From an uncultured Psychrobacter sp. (GTDB taxonomy: Bacteria > Pseudomonadota > Gammaproteobacteria > Pseudomonadales > Moraxellaceae): DNA of 64,000 nt. The stretch is taken from positions 186,001 to 250,000 of the forward strand of contig NZ_CANMRN010000001.1 of the NCBI RefSeq assembly GCF_947500265.1. Direction: 5' to 3'. The notes below the pieces were generated by a model. The model searched no databases, had not been told where the DNA came from, and worked only from the letters and a program-made list of their open reading frames with translations. The translations under genes and the position numbers were made by a program. Below are positions 1 through 9,220 of the stretch, piece by piece; the first letter of the stretch is position 1, and each line of letters opens with the position of its first letter.

Positions 1-720
1 ATCGATTTAGGCCCTTACTGTCTATTAGTTAATACTAATAAATAGAAATAGGCATTTCATACACTTTACTTAAAGTCAGTCGATAGTAGGATTGTTAATA
101 GATCATCAAGGTAAATAAGAAGACGCGCCGTTTTGAGCATCAAACATCTCATAAGGCTAAATATGTATCTTAATTATTACGAAAAAATCTGTACTAATGA
201 AGATAGATACCCATATCTATAGGGCTATTAAAACGCATTGACCATAGATGTATGCTAGCGGCGGCTGACAAAAAACACGATTATGTAATGTTTGGTTAAA
301 ACTCCCGACTCTGTTTAAGGGTATTGTAACGCAATCCTAATTAAATATCATCAGAACTATGCGCCAAAATACAAACTCTTTGGTATAAATGTTAGCGAGC
401 AACTTATTATTGCTGTGCTACTCCTCTATTTTATACACAATTTTGTCACTATTCTAGATGCTCATTTTGATTGAATAGGGGAGACGCTCGCTAAACATAA
501 GCGTAGACCTGCAAAGAAGTTTTGTAACAATAACATTGCTGAGCCGATAAATAGGTTTTACTTCTTATCAAGTCGCCCTTTATAATGAGGCTGAACGTCA
601 TTAATGGCTATGCATCGCATAGGTCTATTGATAGCAATCATTTTAATAATTCTAATAGTTAGGCCAAGAGTGCCTCAAGGGATATTGGTCTGACAGAATA
701 TCAATTAAGGATAATATAAT
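1..720. other. Non-coding leader region with a candidate promoter
   Basis: No open frame here looks like a gene and no RNA gene is recognisable. The only signal I can support is a plus-strand promoter-like pair, TTTACT at 557-562 and a perfect TATAAT at 581-586 (spacer 18), which would give the SCP2 gene at 721 a leader of about 130 bases. The rest is AT-rich sequence without a clear hairpin. Confidence 0.5.
557..586 (+). promoter_or_regulatory. Candidate sigma-70 promoter for the SCP2-like gene
   Basis: TTTACT (4 of 6 to the -35 consensus) and TATAAT (6 of 6) are separated by 18 bases. Transcription would begin near 593. This is a pattern call only. Confidence 0.4.
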
Positions 721-1110
721 ATGGCAGTTTTTTTGACAGATGAATGGTTTGAGCAAGTAGAAAAAATGGGCAACGAAGCAGGTGAGTTAAACTTACCGCC
801 AGTACTTGCCAGTATGGTCGTCAATCTAAAAGTGGCTGAAGCTGATAAAACTATCGAAGCCAATTTTGCAAATGGTTTGCTGCATCGCGGCTTAAACGAT
901 AATGCAACAACGACACTGCTACTAGATCGCGATATTCTACAGTCTATCATCACTGATTTTGATACCAATCAAATCATGGGTGCGTTTATGAGTGGCAAAA
1001 TCCGTGTCGAAGGCGATATGTCACAGTTGATGGCAGTACAGACTGCTCGACCAAGTGCAGAGCAAAAAGAGCTATACACTCGCATCAAATCAATGACGAC
1101 AATGGCTTAA
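721..1110 (+). CDS. SCP2 sterol-binding domain protein
   Basis: A 129-residue protein consisting of essentially one SCP2-type lipid-binding domain. The C-terminal part carries the typical GKIRVEGDMSQLM segment at about residues 92-104, which in this family is the conserved end of the hydrophobic-pocket fold. Bacterial single-domain SCP2 proteins are thought to bind lipids or acyl-CoA-like ligands; the ligand here is unknown. There is no signal peptide or membrane helix, so it should be cytoplasmic. The start ATG is preceded by AAGGA at 708-712 (spacing 8). It is monocistronic: a strong hairpin follows and the next gene is convergent. Confident at family level, not at function level. Confidence 0.8.
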   Translation: MAVFLTDEWFEQVEKMGNEAGELNLPPVLASMVVNLKVAEADKTIEANFANGLLHRGLNDNATTTLLLDRDILQSIITDFDTNQIMGAFMSGKIRVEGDMSQLMAVQTARPSAEQKELYTRIKSMTTMA

Positions 1111-1166
1111 TTGCATATTGATACGAATTTTACACCACGTTTTTGCGTTGTAAATCAGTAAGACAC

Positions 1167-1200
1167 AAAAAAGCCCCTAATTCATATTAGGGGCTTTTTT
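1167..1200. terminator. Bidirectional rho-independent terminator
   Basis: A 14-base A-rich/GCCCC arm (1167-1180) pairs perfectly with 1187-1200 around a 6-base loop and ends in T6, with a matching A run on the other side. It separates the convergent SCP2 gene and the hypothetical gene at 1257. Confidence 0.9.
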
Positions 1201-1256
1201 ATTGGGTAATCAAATAAGTAATAGCATAAAAAGCTGTAGAAAGTTTCTCAGCTAGG

Positions 1257-2231
1257 TTAGCTCGCTTTTGATTGCTGCGTCGAATTTGATTGGTTTTCTT
1301 TATATATTGCTGCTTGTAGCCACACGTTTGCTTGGACGTAGTCATGTACTTTGATGCTATTGGTTTCAGCAGTATTGAGCGCACCAATACGCACTACAAA
1401 CGGATCTGCATCTTGCTCACGTAGCGTCACCACATCAAACAATATGATAGATTTACCGTTAAACACGGTTTCTTGCTTGCCAAGCACTTGCCCCTGACAC
1501 CAAGCTTCATCTTCTTGTCCTAGCGTATCGCCAAACAAGTAAGCGCACATATGGCCTAAATTAATCTCAACAGGTGCCATTTGCTCTTTGGTTTCAGGTT
1601 TCCATTCACTGATTTGCTCTTGCAGATCATCAGGGATTTTTCCGTCATTTGCTGCCACGATGTCATTAAAGGCACGGTGATAACGGATAGACTCTTGATC
1701 TTCTACCATGATGACTTCGTTTTGCTCGCTTAGCTTAATTTCATGCGCCCAAGCACTAAAGTTGACATAATAAGAGGTGTCGCGCTGATATAGATGACGG
1801 TTGGTCGTATAGAGTTGATCAAACGCATAAATAATGCTGCCATCAGCAGTACGTAAGCGCAACACGGCATCGTGCGAGTTGTCATTAGCGATGACACGCT
1901 CAATTTTGCAGTTCAATCCGTAAGGACTATCGACACAAGGATAGGCATTGATAAAGCATTCTGGCTTACCATCCTTCATCGCGAGCACTTGATTAATATG
2001 ACAAGGCTGATCTTCTGATAGAAGCAGGCAGCTGTCTTTTGCACTGACGTTGTTATTCAGGCCTTTAGGCATCGCTGCGACTTCGATCATTTTTTGTAGC
2101 CACTCAGGCACATCATGACTCATATCATCGGTCAGAATACGCCAGTGATCAGCGTGACCTGCAGACTGCTCATCGGTCAACGTGATCTTGGTGGGAGATT
2201 GAATGTTTTTGTATTGATAATTTATGGTCAT
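1257..2231 (-). CDS. Conserved-looking hypothetical protein (324 aa)
   Basis: I do not recognise this protein. It is a soluble, acidic 324-residue protein without a signal peptide, membrane helix or obvious enzyme motif. It contains scattered cysteines in its middle third, including a CYS-rich stretch around residues 65-105, but no paired CxxC zinc site. The open frame can be extended to a TTG at 2243; I prefer the ATG at 2231, which has a GAG about 8 bases upstream. Length, normal codon use and terminator placement argue that it is real. It reads towards the shared terminator at 1167-1200 and its upstream neighbour is the divergent lol operon. Confidence 0.6.
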   Translation of the reverse strand: MTINYQYKNIQSPTKITLTDEQSAGHADHWRILTDDMSHDVPEWLQKMIEVAAMPKGLNNNVSAKDSCLLLSEDQPCHINQVLAMKDGKPECFINAYPCVDSPYGLNCKIERVIANDNSHDAVLRLRTADGSIIYAFDQLYTTNRHLYQRDTSYYVNFSAWAHEIKLSEQNEVIMVEDQESIRYHRAFNDIVAANDGKIPDDLQEQISEWKPETKEQMAPVEINLGHMCAYLFGDTLGQEDEAWCQGQVLGKQETVFNGKSIILFDVVTLREQDADPFVVRIGALNTAETNSIKVHDYVQANVWLQAAIYKENQSNSTQQSKAS

Positions 2232-2675
2232 GAAAATACTCAAAATTAAGTCAGCGTGAGGTTTGTATCTAATACTGTGTTTGCTTGTGTACCATCCAAC
2301 ATTTTAAATGATTGGTTTATGATGGTCAGCGATATTATCAGTAAATAGCGAGTAAACCTCAATGAGGGGTTAATGACAATTGTCTTTAGCATATAATATA
2401 TAGGTATTGGTACAGCTAATAGCAAGCCCCCTATAAAAAATAATAACAAAACCCAGTTTTTTGGTAAAAAATACTCTCAGTTGTTGCTAATGACTGGCAC
2501 ATATCAGCTAGTTTGTGTCAAACTAGCTCCCTTTTGACAGCTGTTATTGGCTCGTCTGACACCCTGTTTTTGTGTTTGATTTATATGTGAGTAGTAGCAA
2601 CTGTATGATGCATTTACTACTGCTCGTTATGCAACCTATATAAAGTCGCACGTAGATAAGATAAAGAGTTTGAAT
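2232..2675. other. Divergent intergenic region with a 10-bp hairpin
   Basis: This gap separates the minus-strand hypothetical gene from the lol operon. It contains a perfect hairpin, AGCTAGTTTG at 2506-2515 and its complement at 2519-2528 with a 3-base loop, not followed by a T run. A TTGACA box lies at 2534-2539 but has no good -10 partner. A 67-codon minus frame (2246-2449, TTG start, no ribosome binding site) was judged too weak to call. Confidence 0.45.
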
Positions 2676-3911
2676 ATGTTTCGTCCTTTAGCGTTATTTA
2701 TCGGCTTACGATATACCCGAGCAGAACGTAGTAATGGCTTTATCTCCTTTATATCACTCATCTCGATGATTGGTCTGACGCTTGGGGTTGCCGTATTGAT
2801 TACGGTGCTATCAGTGATGAACGGCTTTGACCGTGAACTGAAAACCCGTATTTTGGGAATGGTACCGCAGGCTACTGTGGTCTCATCAGAAATTATTGGC
2901 GACTGGGAACAGCTGGCTGATCAGATCAAAGAAGACCCAGAAGTGGCAGCTGTGGCGCCATTCATTCAACTGCAAGGGATGCTGACATCAAATGGTCAGG
3001 TCGCAGGGATCATGGTGACAGGCGTCGAGCCTGAATACGAAAAAAACGTCTCTATCATCAATGAGCATATGATTGAAGGTAGTATTGACACCTTGAAAAG
3101 TGGTGACTTCAGTATCGTGTTGGGTGAGGAGATGGTGCAGTCCTTGGGTTTGCAAATAGGGGATAAAGTGACGCTGGTATTGCCAGAAGCGTCACCATCA
3201 CCAGCAGGTGTGATACCGCGATTTAAGCGTTTTACTCTGACAGGTATCTTTACGATCAGCCCAGAAGTAGACAGTCTCATGGCATTTATCCCGATGGGAG
3301 ATGCGGCAAAGTTACTGCGTCTGCCAGAAGGTGCGCAGGGCGTACGCATGAAGCTGAACGATATCTTTACTGCGCCGATAGCTGCGGAAAAAGCGGCTGC
3401 TATCGCACCTGAAAAGCTATATCCAAATGACTGGACACAAACCCATGGCAATCTATTTGGAGCAATTCAAATGGAAAAAGCCATGGTCGGCCTATTACTA
3501 TTTTTGATCATCTTAGTTGCCGCTTTTAACATTGTCTCAAGTCTGGTCATGCTAGTGACCGATAAAAAAGCAGATATCGCAATCTTAAAAACCTTTGGTG
3601 CGTCTCCTCGTTTGATTACGCAAGTCTTTATGGTACAAGGTGTGGTTATCGGTGTTATCGGTACTATCGCTGGTACGATACTGGGTGTGATATTTGCGCT
3701 TACGGTCAGCGATATTTTAGGCTTTATTAACCAAGCCTTCGGCCTGAACCTGTTTGATGCGTATTTTGTCAATTACTTGCCATCACAGTTGCGTTTGTTA
3801 GATGTGGTATTAATCACAGGTGCATCGTTTGTATTGAGCTTTTTGGCAACGATTTATCCAGCACGTCGAGCGGCTAAGATTCAGCCTGCTCAAACGCTAC
3901 GCTATGAGTAA
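2676..3911 (+). CDS. lolC: Lipoprotein-releasing ABC permease, LolC/LolE (LolF-type)
   Basis: Inner-membrane permease of the Lol system, which extracts outer-membrane lipoproteins and hands them to LolA. The 411-residue protein has the family layout: TM1 at about 22-47 following the RxER...FISFIS segment and SVMNGF motif, a large periplasmic domain to about 265, then three C-terminal FtsX-type helices (about 268-300, 310-345, 370-398). The longest frame starts at a TTG at 2670, but AAAGAG at 2663-2668 is 7 bases from ATG 2676, so that start is chosen. Only one LolC/E gene sits beside lolD, as in species where a homodimeric LolF replaces the LolC-LolE pair. Symbol lolC is used in the family sense; lolF may be more exact. 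Confidence 0.88.
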   Translation: MFRPLALFIGLRYTRAERSNGFISFISLISMIGLTLGVAVLITVLSVMNGFDRELKTRILGMVPQATVVSSEIIGDWEQLADQIKEDPEVAAVAPFIQLQGMLTSNGQVAGIMVTGVEPEYEKNVSIINEHMIEGSIDTLKSGDFSIVLGEEMVQSLGLQIGDKVTLVLPEASPSPAGVIPRFKRFTLTGIFTISPEVDSLMAFIPMGDAAKLLRLPEGAQGVRMKLNDIFTAPIAAEKAAAIAPEKLYPNDWTQTHGNLFGAIQMEKAMVGLLLFLIILVAAFNIVSSLVMLVTDKKADIAILKTFGASPRLITQVFMVQGVVIGVIGTIAGTILGVIFALTVSDILGFINQAFGLNLFDAYFVNYLPSQLRLLDVVLITGASFVLSFLATIYPARRAAKIQPAQTLRYE

Positions 3912-3960
3912 TCGCAAACGCCTAACTGTTGAAATAAATAAATAAAATAAAGGAAGCGCT

Positions 3961-4641
3961 ATGTCTGCCATTTTAGAGGCGACCAATATCAATAAGATAT
4001 ATGATGAAGGCGCGGTCAGTACACAAGTATTGACTGGTCTTGATCTGACTGTTCATGCGGGTGAGCGCATCGCTATCGTTGGAACCAGTGGTTCAGGTAA
4101 AAGTACGTTGCTGCATTTGCTTGGTGGTCTAGATACGCCAACCAGTGGTGAGGTTTGGTTGCATGGTCAGCTATTAAATAGCATGAATGAAACTGAGCGC
4201 GGTGCAATGCGAAATAAGCATTTGGGCTTTATTTATCAGTTTCATCACCTGTTGGCAGAGTTTACAGCAATCGAAAACGTAGCCATGCCGTTGCTCATGC
4301 GTCCAGAAGTATCAACGACTGATGCTCGTAAGCAGGCAGTTGAGATTCTAGAAAATGTCGGTCTTGAGCATCGTCTGATGCATAGACCAGGTGAACTATC
4401 AGGTGGCGAGCGTCAACGTGTAGCGATTGCACGCGCGCTAGTGACCAAGCCATCGCTTATTTTGGCGGACGAGCCAACAGGTAACTTGGACTATGATAAT
4501 GCGCAGAGCGTTTTTGGTCTGTTGTCAGAGCTACAAAGCACCATGCAAACGGCGCTACTTATGGTGACGCATGATCGCAATTTAGCGGCGCTTGCTGACC
4601 GTCAGTTGTTGCTACGCAATGGGCATTGGGAACAGTATTAA
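3961..4641 (+). CDS. lolD: Lipoprotein-releasing ABC transporter ATPase LolD
   Basis: Cytoplasmic ATPase of the Lol exporter. The 226-residue protein shows Walker A GTSGSGKS at 41-48, the ABC signature LSGGE at 146-150 and Walker B LILADE at 166-171 followed by PTGNLD, the pattern of the LolD/MacB/FtsE group. It lies 49 bases downstream of the permease, with AAGGAA five bases before the ATG, and is clearly in one operon with it. Full length for LolD. The immediate pairing with a LolC/E permease separates it from MacB or FtsE. Confidence 0.93.
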   Translation: MSAILEATNINKIYDEGAVSTQVLTGLDLTVHAGERIAIVGTSGSGKSTLLHLLGGLDTPTSGEVWLHGQLLNSMNETERGAMRNKHLGFIYQFHHLLAEFTAIENVAMPLLMRPEVSTTDARKQAVEILENVGLEHRLMHRPGELSGGERQRVAIARALVTKPSLILADEPTGNLDYDNAQSVFGLLSELQSTMQTALLMVTHDRNLAALADRQLLLRNGHWEQY

Positions 4642-4818
4642 TAGTTTTGTGTATTAGGTCGAAAAACTGACTGAAACGCATCTATTGGCGTCTGTCATGA
4701 ATGTAGTGGCTGTCATATTGAAGAGTTATTGTTGTATTATTAAGAAAATATATCATAGAAACTAGCGATTAAGCGGTTGTGAGCCAGCCGCCTTATCTAT
4801 TTTATAAGGATGCGTAAA

Positions 4819-5133
4819 ATGCGTAAAATGCGTGAAGATGATAATCCAATTGCGGCTTTTGGCAGTGCGGAAGAGGGTGATGAGCCGTTAAAGCCTTACA
4901 TCGATCCAACTTTGTTTGAAACGCTTGATAGACAGGCGCAAACCGAGCTACTGACACCTGTGTTTGATGCCATCACTTTGGCTGGGGTTGATTACGACCT
5001 AAAAGTTCAAGACAGCGCGACAGGTAAGCGTTATACGCTATGTAAAAATGATGAAGTCATTGAGATCGTACCGATGGATAGCAATTTCACTGACAAAGTT
5101 TTGAATGCTATAGAGAACAGTAAAGAAGAATAA
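4819..5133 (+). CDS. Small acidic hypothetical protein (104 aa)
   Basis: Unrecognised soluble protein, acidic at both ends and without membrane segments. The start lies in a nine-base triplication (ATGCGTAAA, ATGCGTAAA, ATGCGTGAA from 4810 to 4836), giving three in-frame ATGs. AAGGA at 4806-4810 overlaps the first ATG and is 8 bases from the second (4819), so the second is chosen; with the first the protein has 107 residues. It follows lolD by about 180 bases on the same strand and may have its own promoter. Clean codon use and the ribosome binding site support a real gene; function unknown. Confidence 0.6.
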   Translation: MRKMREDDNPIAAFGSAEEGDEPLKPYIDPTLFETLDRQAQTELLTPVFDAITLAGVDYDLKVQDSATGKRYTLCKNDEVIEIVPMDSNFTDKVLNAIENSKEE

Positions 5134-5196
5134 GCTCTGCTAGCTTAGATTAGCTAGGGCGTAAGCGTTATAGCCGTGTAATAAAGATAGATAACC

Positions 5197-5790
5197 TTAT
5201 AACTTGTCAGATTCGTCAGAAGGTTTTTGCTGACGTTTCTGCCAGCTCGCTACGGTCTTATAACGCCAAATGGCCTTAAATGCCAAACCGCAAATAAGAC
5301 TGGTGACCACGGCTAAAATCGTTAGCCCGATACAAAATGCAGCAAGTGATACTGTACCGCGATAAGTAATGAACGGATTGGCACCATTTGATAATGCCCA
5401 TAAGCTAAAATCAGCAATCATTCTACCGATGAATCGCAAGCTAATCACAGGTGCATCAATGATCTTTGCACCGATATAGTATCCAGCATAAAATATTGGC
5501 AAGCTAGTGACTGGGTTAGTAATCCATGTCAAACCAAGCGCCATAGGGACATTGGCACGAAAAATAAGCGAGCCAATAAGTGCCAGTAACATCTGTCCTG
5601 GCAGCGGGAAAAATGCACTCAATACACCGATATAGACGGCCTTATTTAGGCTGTGTCGATTGAAATGCCATAACCTTGGATCAGCCAAGTGCGGTGCAAA
5701 CAGCTTTAAAGTGCGACTTTCTAAGATTTTCTCTGGTGTAGGAAGTAGGTCTTTTAGACGTTTTTGGGGCACAGGATCGCCTTTAATCAT
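5197..5790 (-). CDS. DUF2062 membrane protein
   Basis: A 197-residue inner-membrane protein of the DUF2062 family. Characteristic pieces are WHFNRHSL at about 41-48, FFPLPGQM at 60-67 and TNPVTSLPIF at 91-100, followed by hydrophobic segments at about 55-80, 88-112 and 140-175. The function of the family is not established. The gene is divergent from comEC with about 230 bases between them. The start ATG at 5790 is the only early methionine and the basic N-terminus fits a cytoplasmic tail. Confidence 0.8.
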   Translation of the reverse strand: MIKGDPVPQKRLKDLLPTPEKILESRTLKLFAPHLADPRLWHFNRHSLNKAVYIGVLSAFFPLPGQMLLALIGSLIFRANVPMALGLTWITNPVTSLPIFYAGYYIGAKIIDAPVISLRFIGRMIADFSLWALSNGANPFITYRGTVSLAAFCIGLTILAVVTSLICGLAFKAIWRYKTVASWQKRQQKPSDESDKL

Positions 5791-6017
5791 TAACTACAGT
5801 CTACTCAATGGTATTGAGAAGCTGGTATAAAGTAATATATGGTGATTAGGATAAAGGTTAGAACACACAGAATGGTGGTGTCAGATAGTGACCACCTAAT
5901 ACGTTGCCTCAGTATAGGGTAATATAAATATAAATGCTATTGCATCGCGTGTCATTTGCTATAGTAAGTAACCATATTTGGCCGAATAATATTTAAGTCA
6001 TCAAGCAAGGAGTGCTG

Positions 6018-8936
6018 GTGTACTGGTTGATTGGTAGTCTCATAATTATAGTTATGATGGGCGTATTGGCAGTCGCAGATAATGTGATAATGCCAACCGA
6101 CTTATCTTTGCTAGATATGATTGATCCGTCCAATCTGTCTTTGGCGCTTATTATATTTGCCACAATTCTGTTGGCGTCTGCTCAATTTAACATACCCTCG
6201 ATAGACAGCCACAACGCTGATAGCAATACCTCTAACAACACATCTCGCCATACTAAACTTCCTTTCCGAATTATTAGACACTTAGTCTTAGCTTTGTTAG
6301 CGGCTGCGTTAGTGATAGGCAGCGCACTGCAAGCTTTGGTTACTCACCAACGAGCAGAAACCAATGAAATAACTGCTCCGATACGAGTACAAGCACTCGT
6401 GCGTATCGAAGGGTTGAGCGACAGTGTTTATGATGCCACTACAGATAGCGGTTATAGACAAGTAGCAGTGATAACGAATATCGCTCCGTTAGGCGCTGAG
6501 CTAACGTCCCAAGAGTTAGCAACTAAAACATCCGACTACTTAAATGTAAATAAAAATAGCCTAAGCATCAATCACGATGTTAATCTCAATGAAGTTATTC
6601 TCAAGGTTAGCGAACACAGAATCTTACTTAACGCCTATCCAAAAAAGTCTGCAAATGATAGCCAGTTTGCATCCTTAAACGATTTGCAGCCTGGAGATGA
6701 GGTATTCATGAGCCTAGCACTGGCACCGTTGACTACTTCCGAGCAAGCAGTCAATAACCCTACTGGTTTTGACAGTTATCGCTGGTTGCGAGGTCGGCAT
6801 ATTGATGGCGTTGCAAGTATTTTGGCCGTTAGTCCTACATTGGTAAACAGTAACGAAATTAGCAATGAAATCAGCGCTGAAAAATATTCGAAGCAGACGC
6901 TAGACTCTGATTCATATCTTCAGCGTTTTCGTACTCGTATTGATCAAGGGCGTTGGCGATTACGACAGCATTTCTATCAAGACTGGTCAACGCAAACGAC
7001 AGTAGAGCAACAAGCAAAAGCCGTGACATTAAGTCTGCTCACGGGTGATCGTAGCTTGATTAATCGTGATACTAAGGATTTATATCAACTGGCGGGTATC
7101 TCACATCTGCTCGCTATTTCAGGTACGCACGTACTGTTTTTAGCTATTGTGCTAGCAGGTATAGCCGTACTGCTGTTTGATCGTAATTATTCGGCGATTT
7201 ACCGTCGTATTCCGCGCTGGCAAGTGCGCTGGTGGGTAATGATCGGTGCCGCTTTTATTTATGCGCTATTTACTGGTTTTGACGTGCCTGCTGCCCGTAC
7301 GGCTTGGATGTTATTAGCGATTGGATTCGTTAGACTAACATTACTTCCTATCAGTACGATGCGCGTGCTATTGGCATTGGCTATATTTATGGCTTGGCAT
7401 GACCCTTACGTATTATGGCAGGCGGGATACTGGCTATCTTTTATTGCAGTGGCGTTATTACTCAAGTATGACGATAAGTCGTATGAGCACCAAACTACTG
7501 TTACGACGAATTTATACGATAGTAAGCCACGTACTCATATCAATAACGCGCTATCTGGCCGTGTTTGGCGAATGGTCAAGCGTGTGTTTAAACTACAGTT
7601 TTGGCTGTTTCTTACTTTATTACCCGTTACGTTGCTTTTATTTGGTAAGGCGTCGTTATGGGGACTTTTTATCAATTTATTTGCTATCGGGCTATTTGGT
7701 TGGGTGATTGTACCGCTCAATCTATTAGCAGGACTATGTTACCTTCTGGTGCCGAGTATTGCTGATACTCTTTGGGTAATTATTAGTACAATAGTTGGTC
7801 ATCTACACGATTTAATGAGTTGGCTGACGTCATTGCCAGCGCTATCGGATGCGTGGCTCTATACACCAGTTAATATCGCGATACTATCAATGGCTTTGCT
7901 AAGTGCATTGCCTTGGCTGTTGCCAGGAGGGTTACTCAGTCGTTGGTTGATGTTACCACCATTAACGTTGCTGATGATGACGGTGTATGCCAATCAGCAG
8001 TCACTGGTAACTGTACCGACCCTATATATTCTACCAACGGGTGATTCGTATATAACGGCAGCATTGCTACAATATCCTACTGTCAATGAAGACAGTACCA
8101 ATTGGTTGTTCTTAGCTGATCATAGACCAGCCTCTACACGAACGATGCCAAGCAGCCTGACAGCAGATAAATTATCTGAAAATTTGAAGCAGCAACTGGG
8201 TAGTTTATCTGTCAATAATTTAGAAAGTATTGTCGTACAGAGTAGCAGTACCGGCCTGACGGATACGTTAATCTCTGGCGATAAGAATATTGCTAATACT
8301 AAAAATTCTGAATTACTACCGATGACCGTTGCTCAATTAAATAGTCGTTTATCCATTAGCCAATATTGGCAAGCAGGGCGCTCTGATCGTTGGTCTGCAT
8401 TTCAGCAAGCTTACAAAACAGTTAAGCAGTCTGAATATACGCCCACTATCAGTGCCCAACGTTGTGAGCAAGGCAAAATATGGCAGTCGATTAACGATGA
8501 GTTGTCAGTACAAGCCATTACTGGTTGGACCAAAATAGGTGATACCAGCGTTTGGGATTGTACGATTGCTCTTGATACTAATCTGCCTATACGCGTTCTG
8601 AGATACAATGCGGCAGACCCACTCAATTCGTTACCTGCCAATTCACCTGTTAGCCCTCAAGTACAAGTAGCATCTAACCAGTTAACTGGCAAACAGTCAG
8701 AGTCTTTCCAGTCGCGTTTGATTTTAAATGCTGATACTCATCAACGCGTTTGGCAACTGTGGTCATTACTATGTTCAGTTGAATCGAATAATGATGACAT
8801 GCTATTCAAAAATACACGTTGGCTTGGTCATAGCGCTTCGCAAATTACAGCTGATGTCATAAGTAGTCAGAGAGTCGATGAAGTTATAACCTATGATAAT
8901 AAGCCCTTAGAAGCAGCATTATCGCTAAACAACTAA
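6018..8936 (+). CDS. comEC: ComEC/Rec2 family DNA uptake channel
   Basis: Inner-membrane channel for single-stranded DNA entry during natural transformation. The 972-residue protein has two N-terminal helices and an OB-like periplasmic part, then the competence domain beginning near residue 340 with the LTGDRSLI...LAGISHLLAISGTHV segment, followed by a series of helices up to about 655. The last 310 residues are soluble. Unlike typical ComEC, that C-terminal part shows no recognisable metallo-beta-lactamase metal-binding motif (no HxHxDH). AAGGAG at 6007-6012 overlaps the GTG at 6012 but is 5 bases from GTG 6018, which is therefore taken as the start. Adjacent divergent DUF2062 gene. Confident as ComEC; nuclease function of the tail is doubtful. 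Confidence 0.87.
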   Translation: MYWLIGSLIIIVMMGVLAVADNVIMPTDLSLLDMIDPSNLSLALIIFATILLASAQFNIPSIDSHNADSNTSNNTSRHTKLPFRIIRHLVLALLAAALVIGSALQALVTHQRAETNEITAPIRVQALVRIEGLSDSVYDATTDSGYRQVAVITNIAPLGAELTSQELATKTSDYLNVNKNSLSINHDVNLNEVILKVSEHRILLNAYPKKSANDSQFASLNDLQPGDEVFMSLALAPLTTSEQAVNNPTGFDSYRWLRGRHIDGVASILAVSPTLVNSNEISNEISAEKYSKQTLDSDSYLQRFRTRIDQGRWRLRQHFYQDWSTQTTVEQQAKAVTLSLLTGDRSLINRDTKDLYQLAGISHLLAISGTHVLFLAIVLAGIAVLLFDRNYSAIYRRIPRWQVRWWVMIGAAFIYALFTGFDVPAARTAWMLLAIGFVRLTLLPISTMRVLLALAIFMAWHDPYVLWQAGYWLSFIAVALLLKYDDKSYEHQTTVTTNLYDSKPRTHINNALSGRVWRMVKRVFKLQFWLFLTLLPVTLLLFGKASLWGLFINLFAIGLFGWVIVPLNLLAGLCYLLVPSIADTLWVIISTIVGHLHDLMSWLTSLPALSDAWLYTPVNIAILSMALLSALPWLLPGGLLSRWLMLPPLTLLMMTVYANQQSLVTVPTLYILPTGDSYITAALLQYPTVNEDSTNWLFLADHRPASTRTMPSSLTADKLSENLKQQLGSLSVNNLESIVVQSSSTGLTDTLISGDKNIANTKNSELLPMTVAQLNSRLSISQYWQAGRSDRWSAFQQAYKTVKQSEYTPTISAQRCEQGKIWQSINDELSVQAITGWTKIGDTSVWDCTIALDTNLPIRVLRYNAADPLNSLPANSPVSPQVQVASNQLTGKQSESFQSRLILNADTHQRVWQLWSLLCSVESNNDDMLFKNTRWLGHSASQITADVISSQRVDEVITYDNKPLEAALSLNN

Positions 8937-9080
8937 ATCGCTAAATAACATTGATAGTATTCCCAATGCCGAGACTACTAATCCTTAAAAATAAGGCTGA
9001 TATTATCAGCGTTACAATATAGTGATATTTCACAGTTATACTATTGAACCATTATCGAAATACCACCATACTTAGCAGCC

Positions 9081-9120
9081 TATTAATACAGGTCACTGAC
9101 TATTAAAACAGGTCACAGAT
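9081..9120. repeat. Two tandem copies of a 20-bp unit
   Basis: Positions 9081-9100 and 9101-9120 agree at 17 of 20 bases; both contain ACAGGTCAC. They lie about 100 bases upstream of the S49 peptidase gene and could be a regulatory direct repeat or simple duplication. Confidence 0.6.
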
Positions 9121-9220
9121 ACTGTGAGACAGTATCAGTCAGGTATACACTACCGCTTTAACTGTATTTTTCGACAACCTCATTTCATTGTTTTAGATTG
9201 TTTCTAACTTAGGAAGTTAT

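Noticed and set aside
2246..2449. 67-codon minus-strand frame encoding a hydrophobic peptide
   Set aside because: It starts with TTG, has no ribosome binding site, and its second half is polar and unlike a membrane protein. It abuts the hypothetical gene but could be chance in AT-rich DNA.
2534..2562. TTGACA box upstream of lolC as a promoter
   Set aside because: The -35 box is perfect but no acceptable -10 lies 16-18 bases downstream.
7399..7707. 102-codon plus-strand frame inside comEC
   Set aside because: Entirely inside the comEC reading frame; the aromatic-rich product is what a shifted frame of a membrane gene gives.
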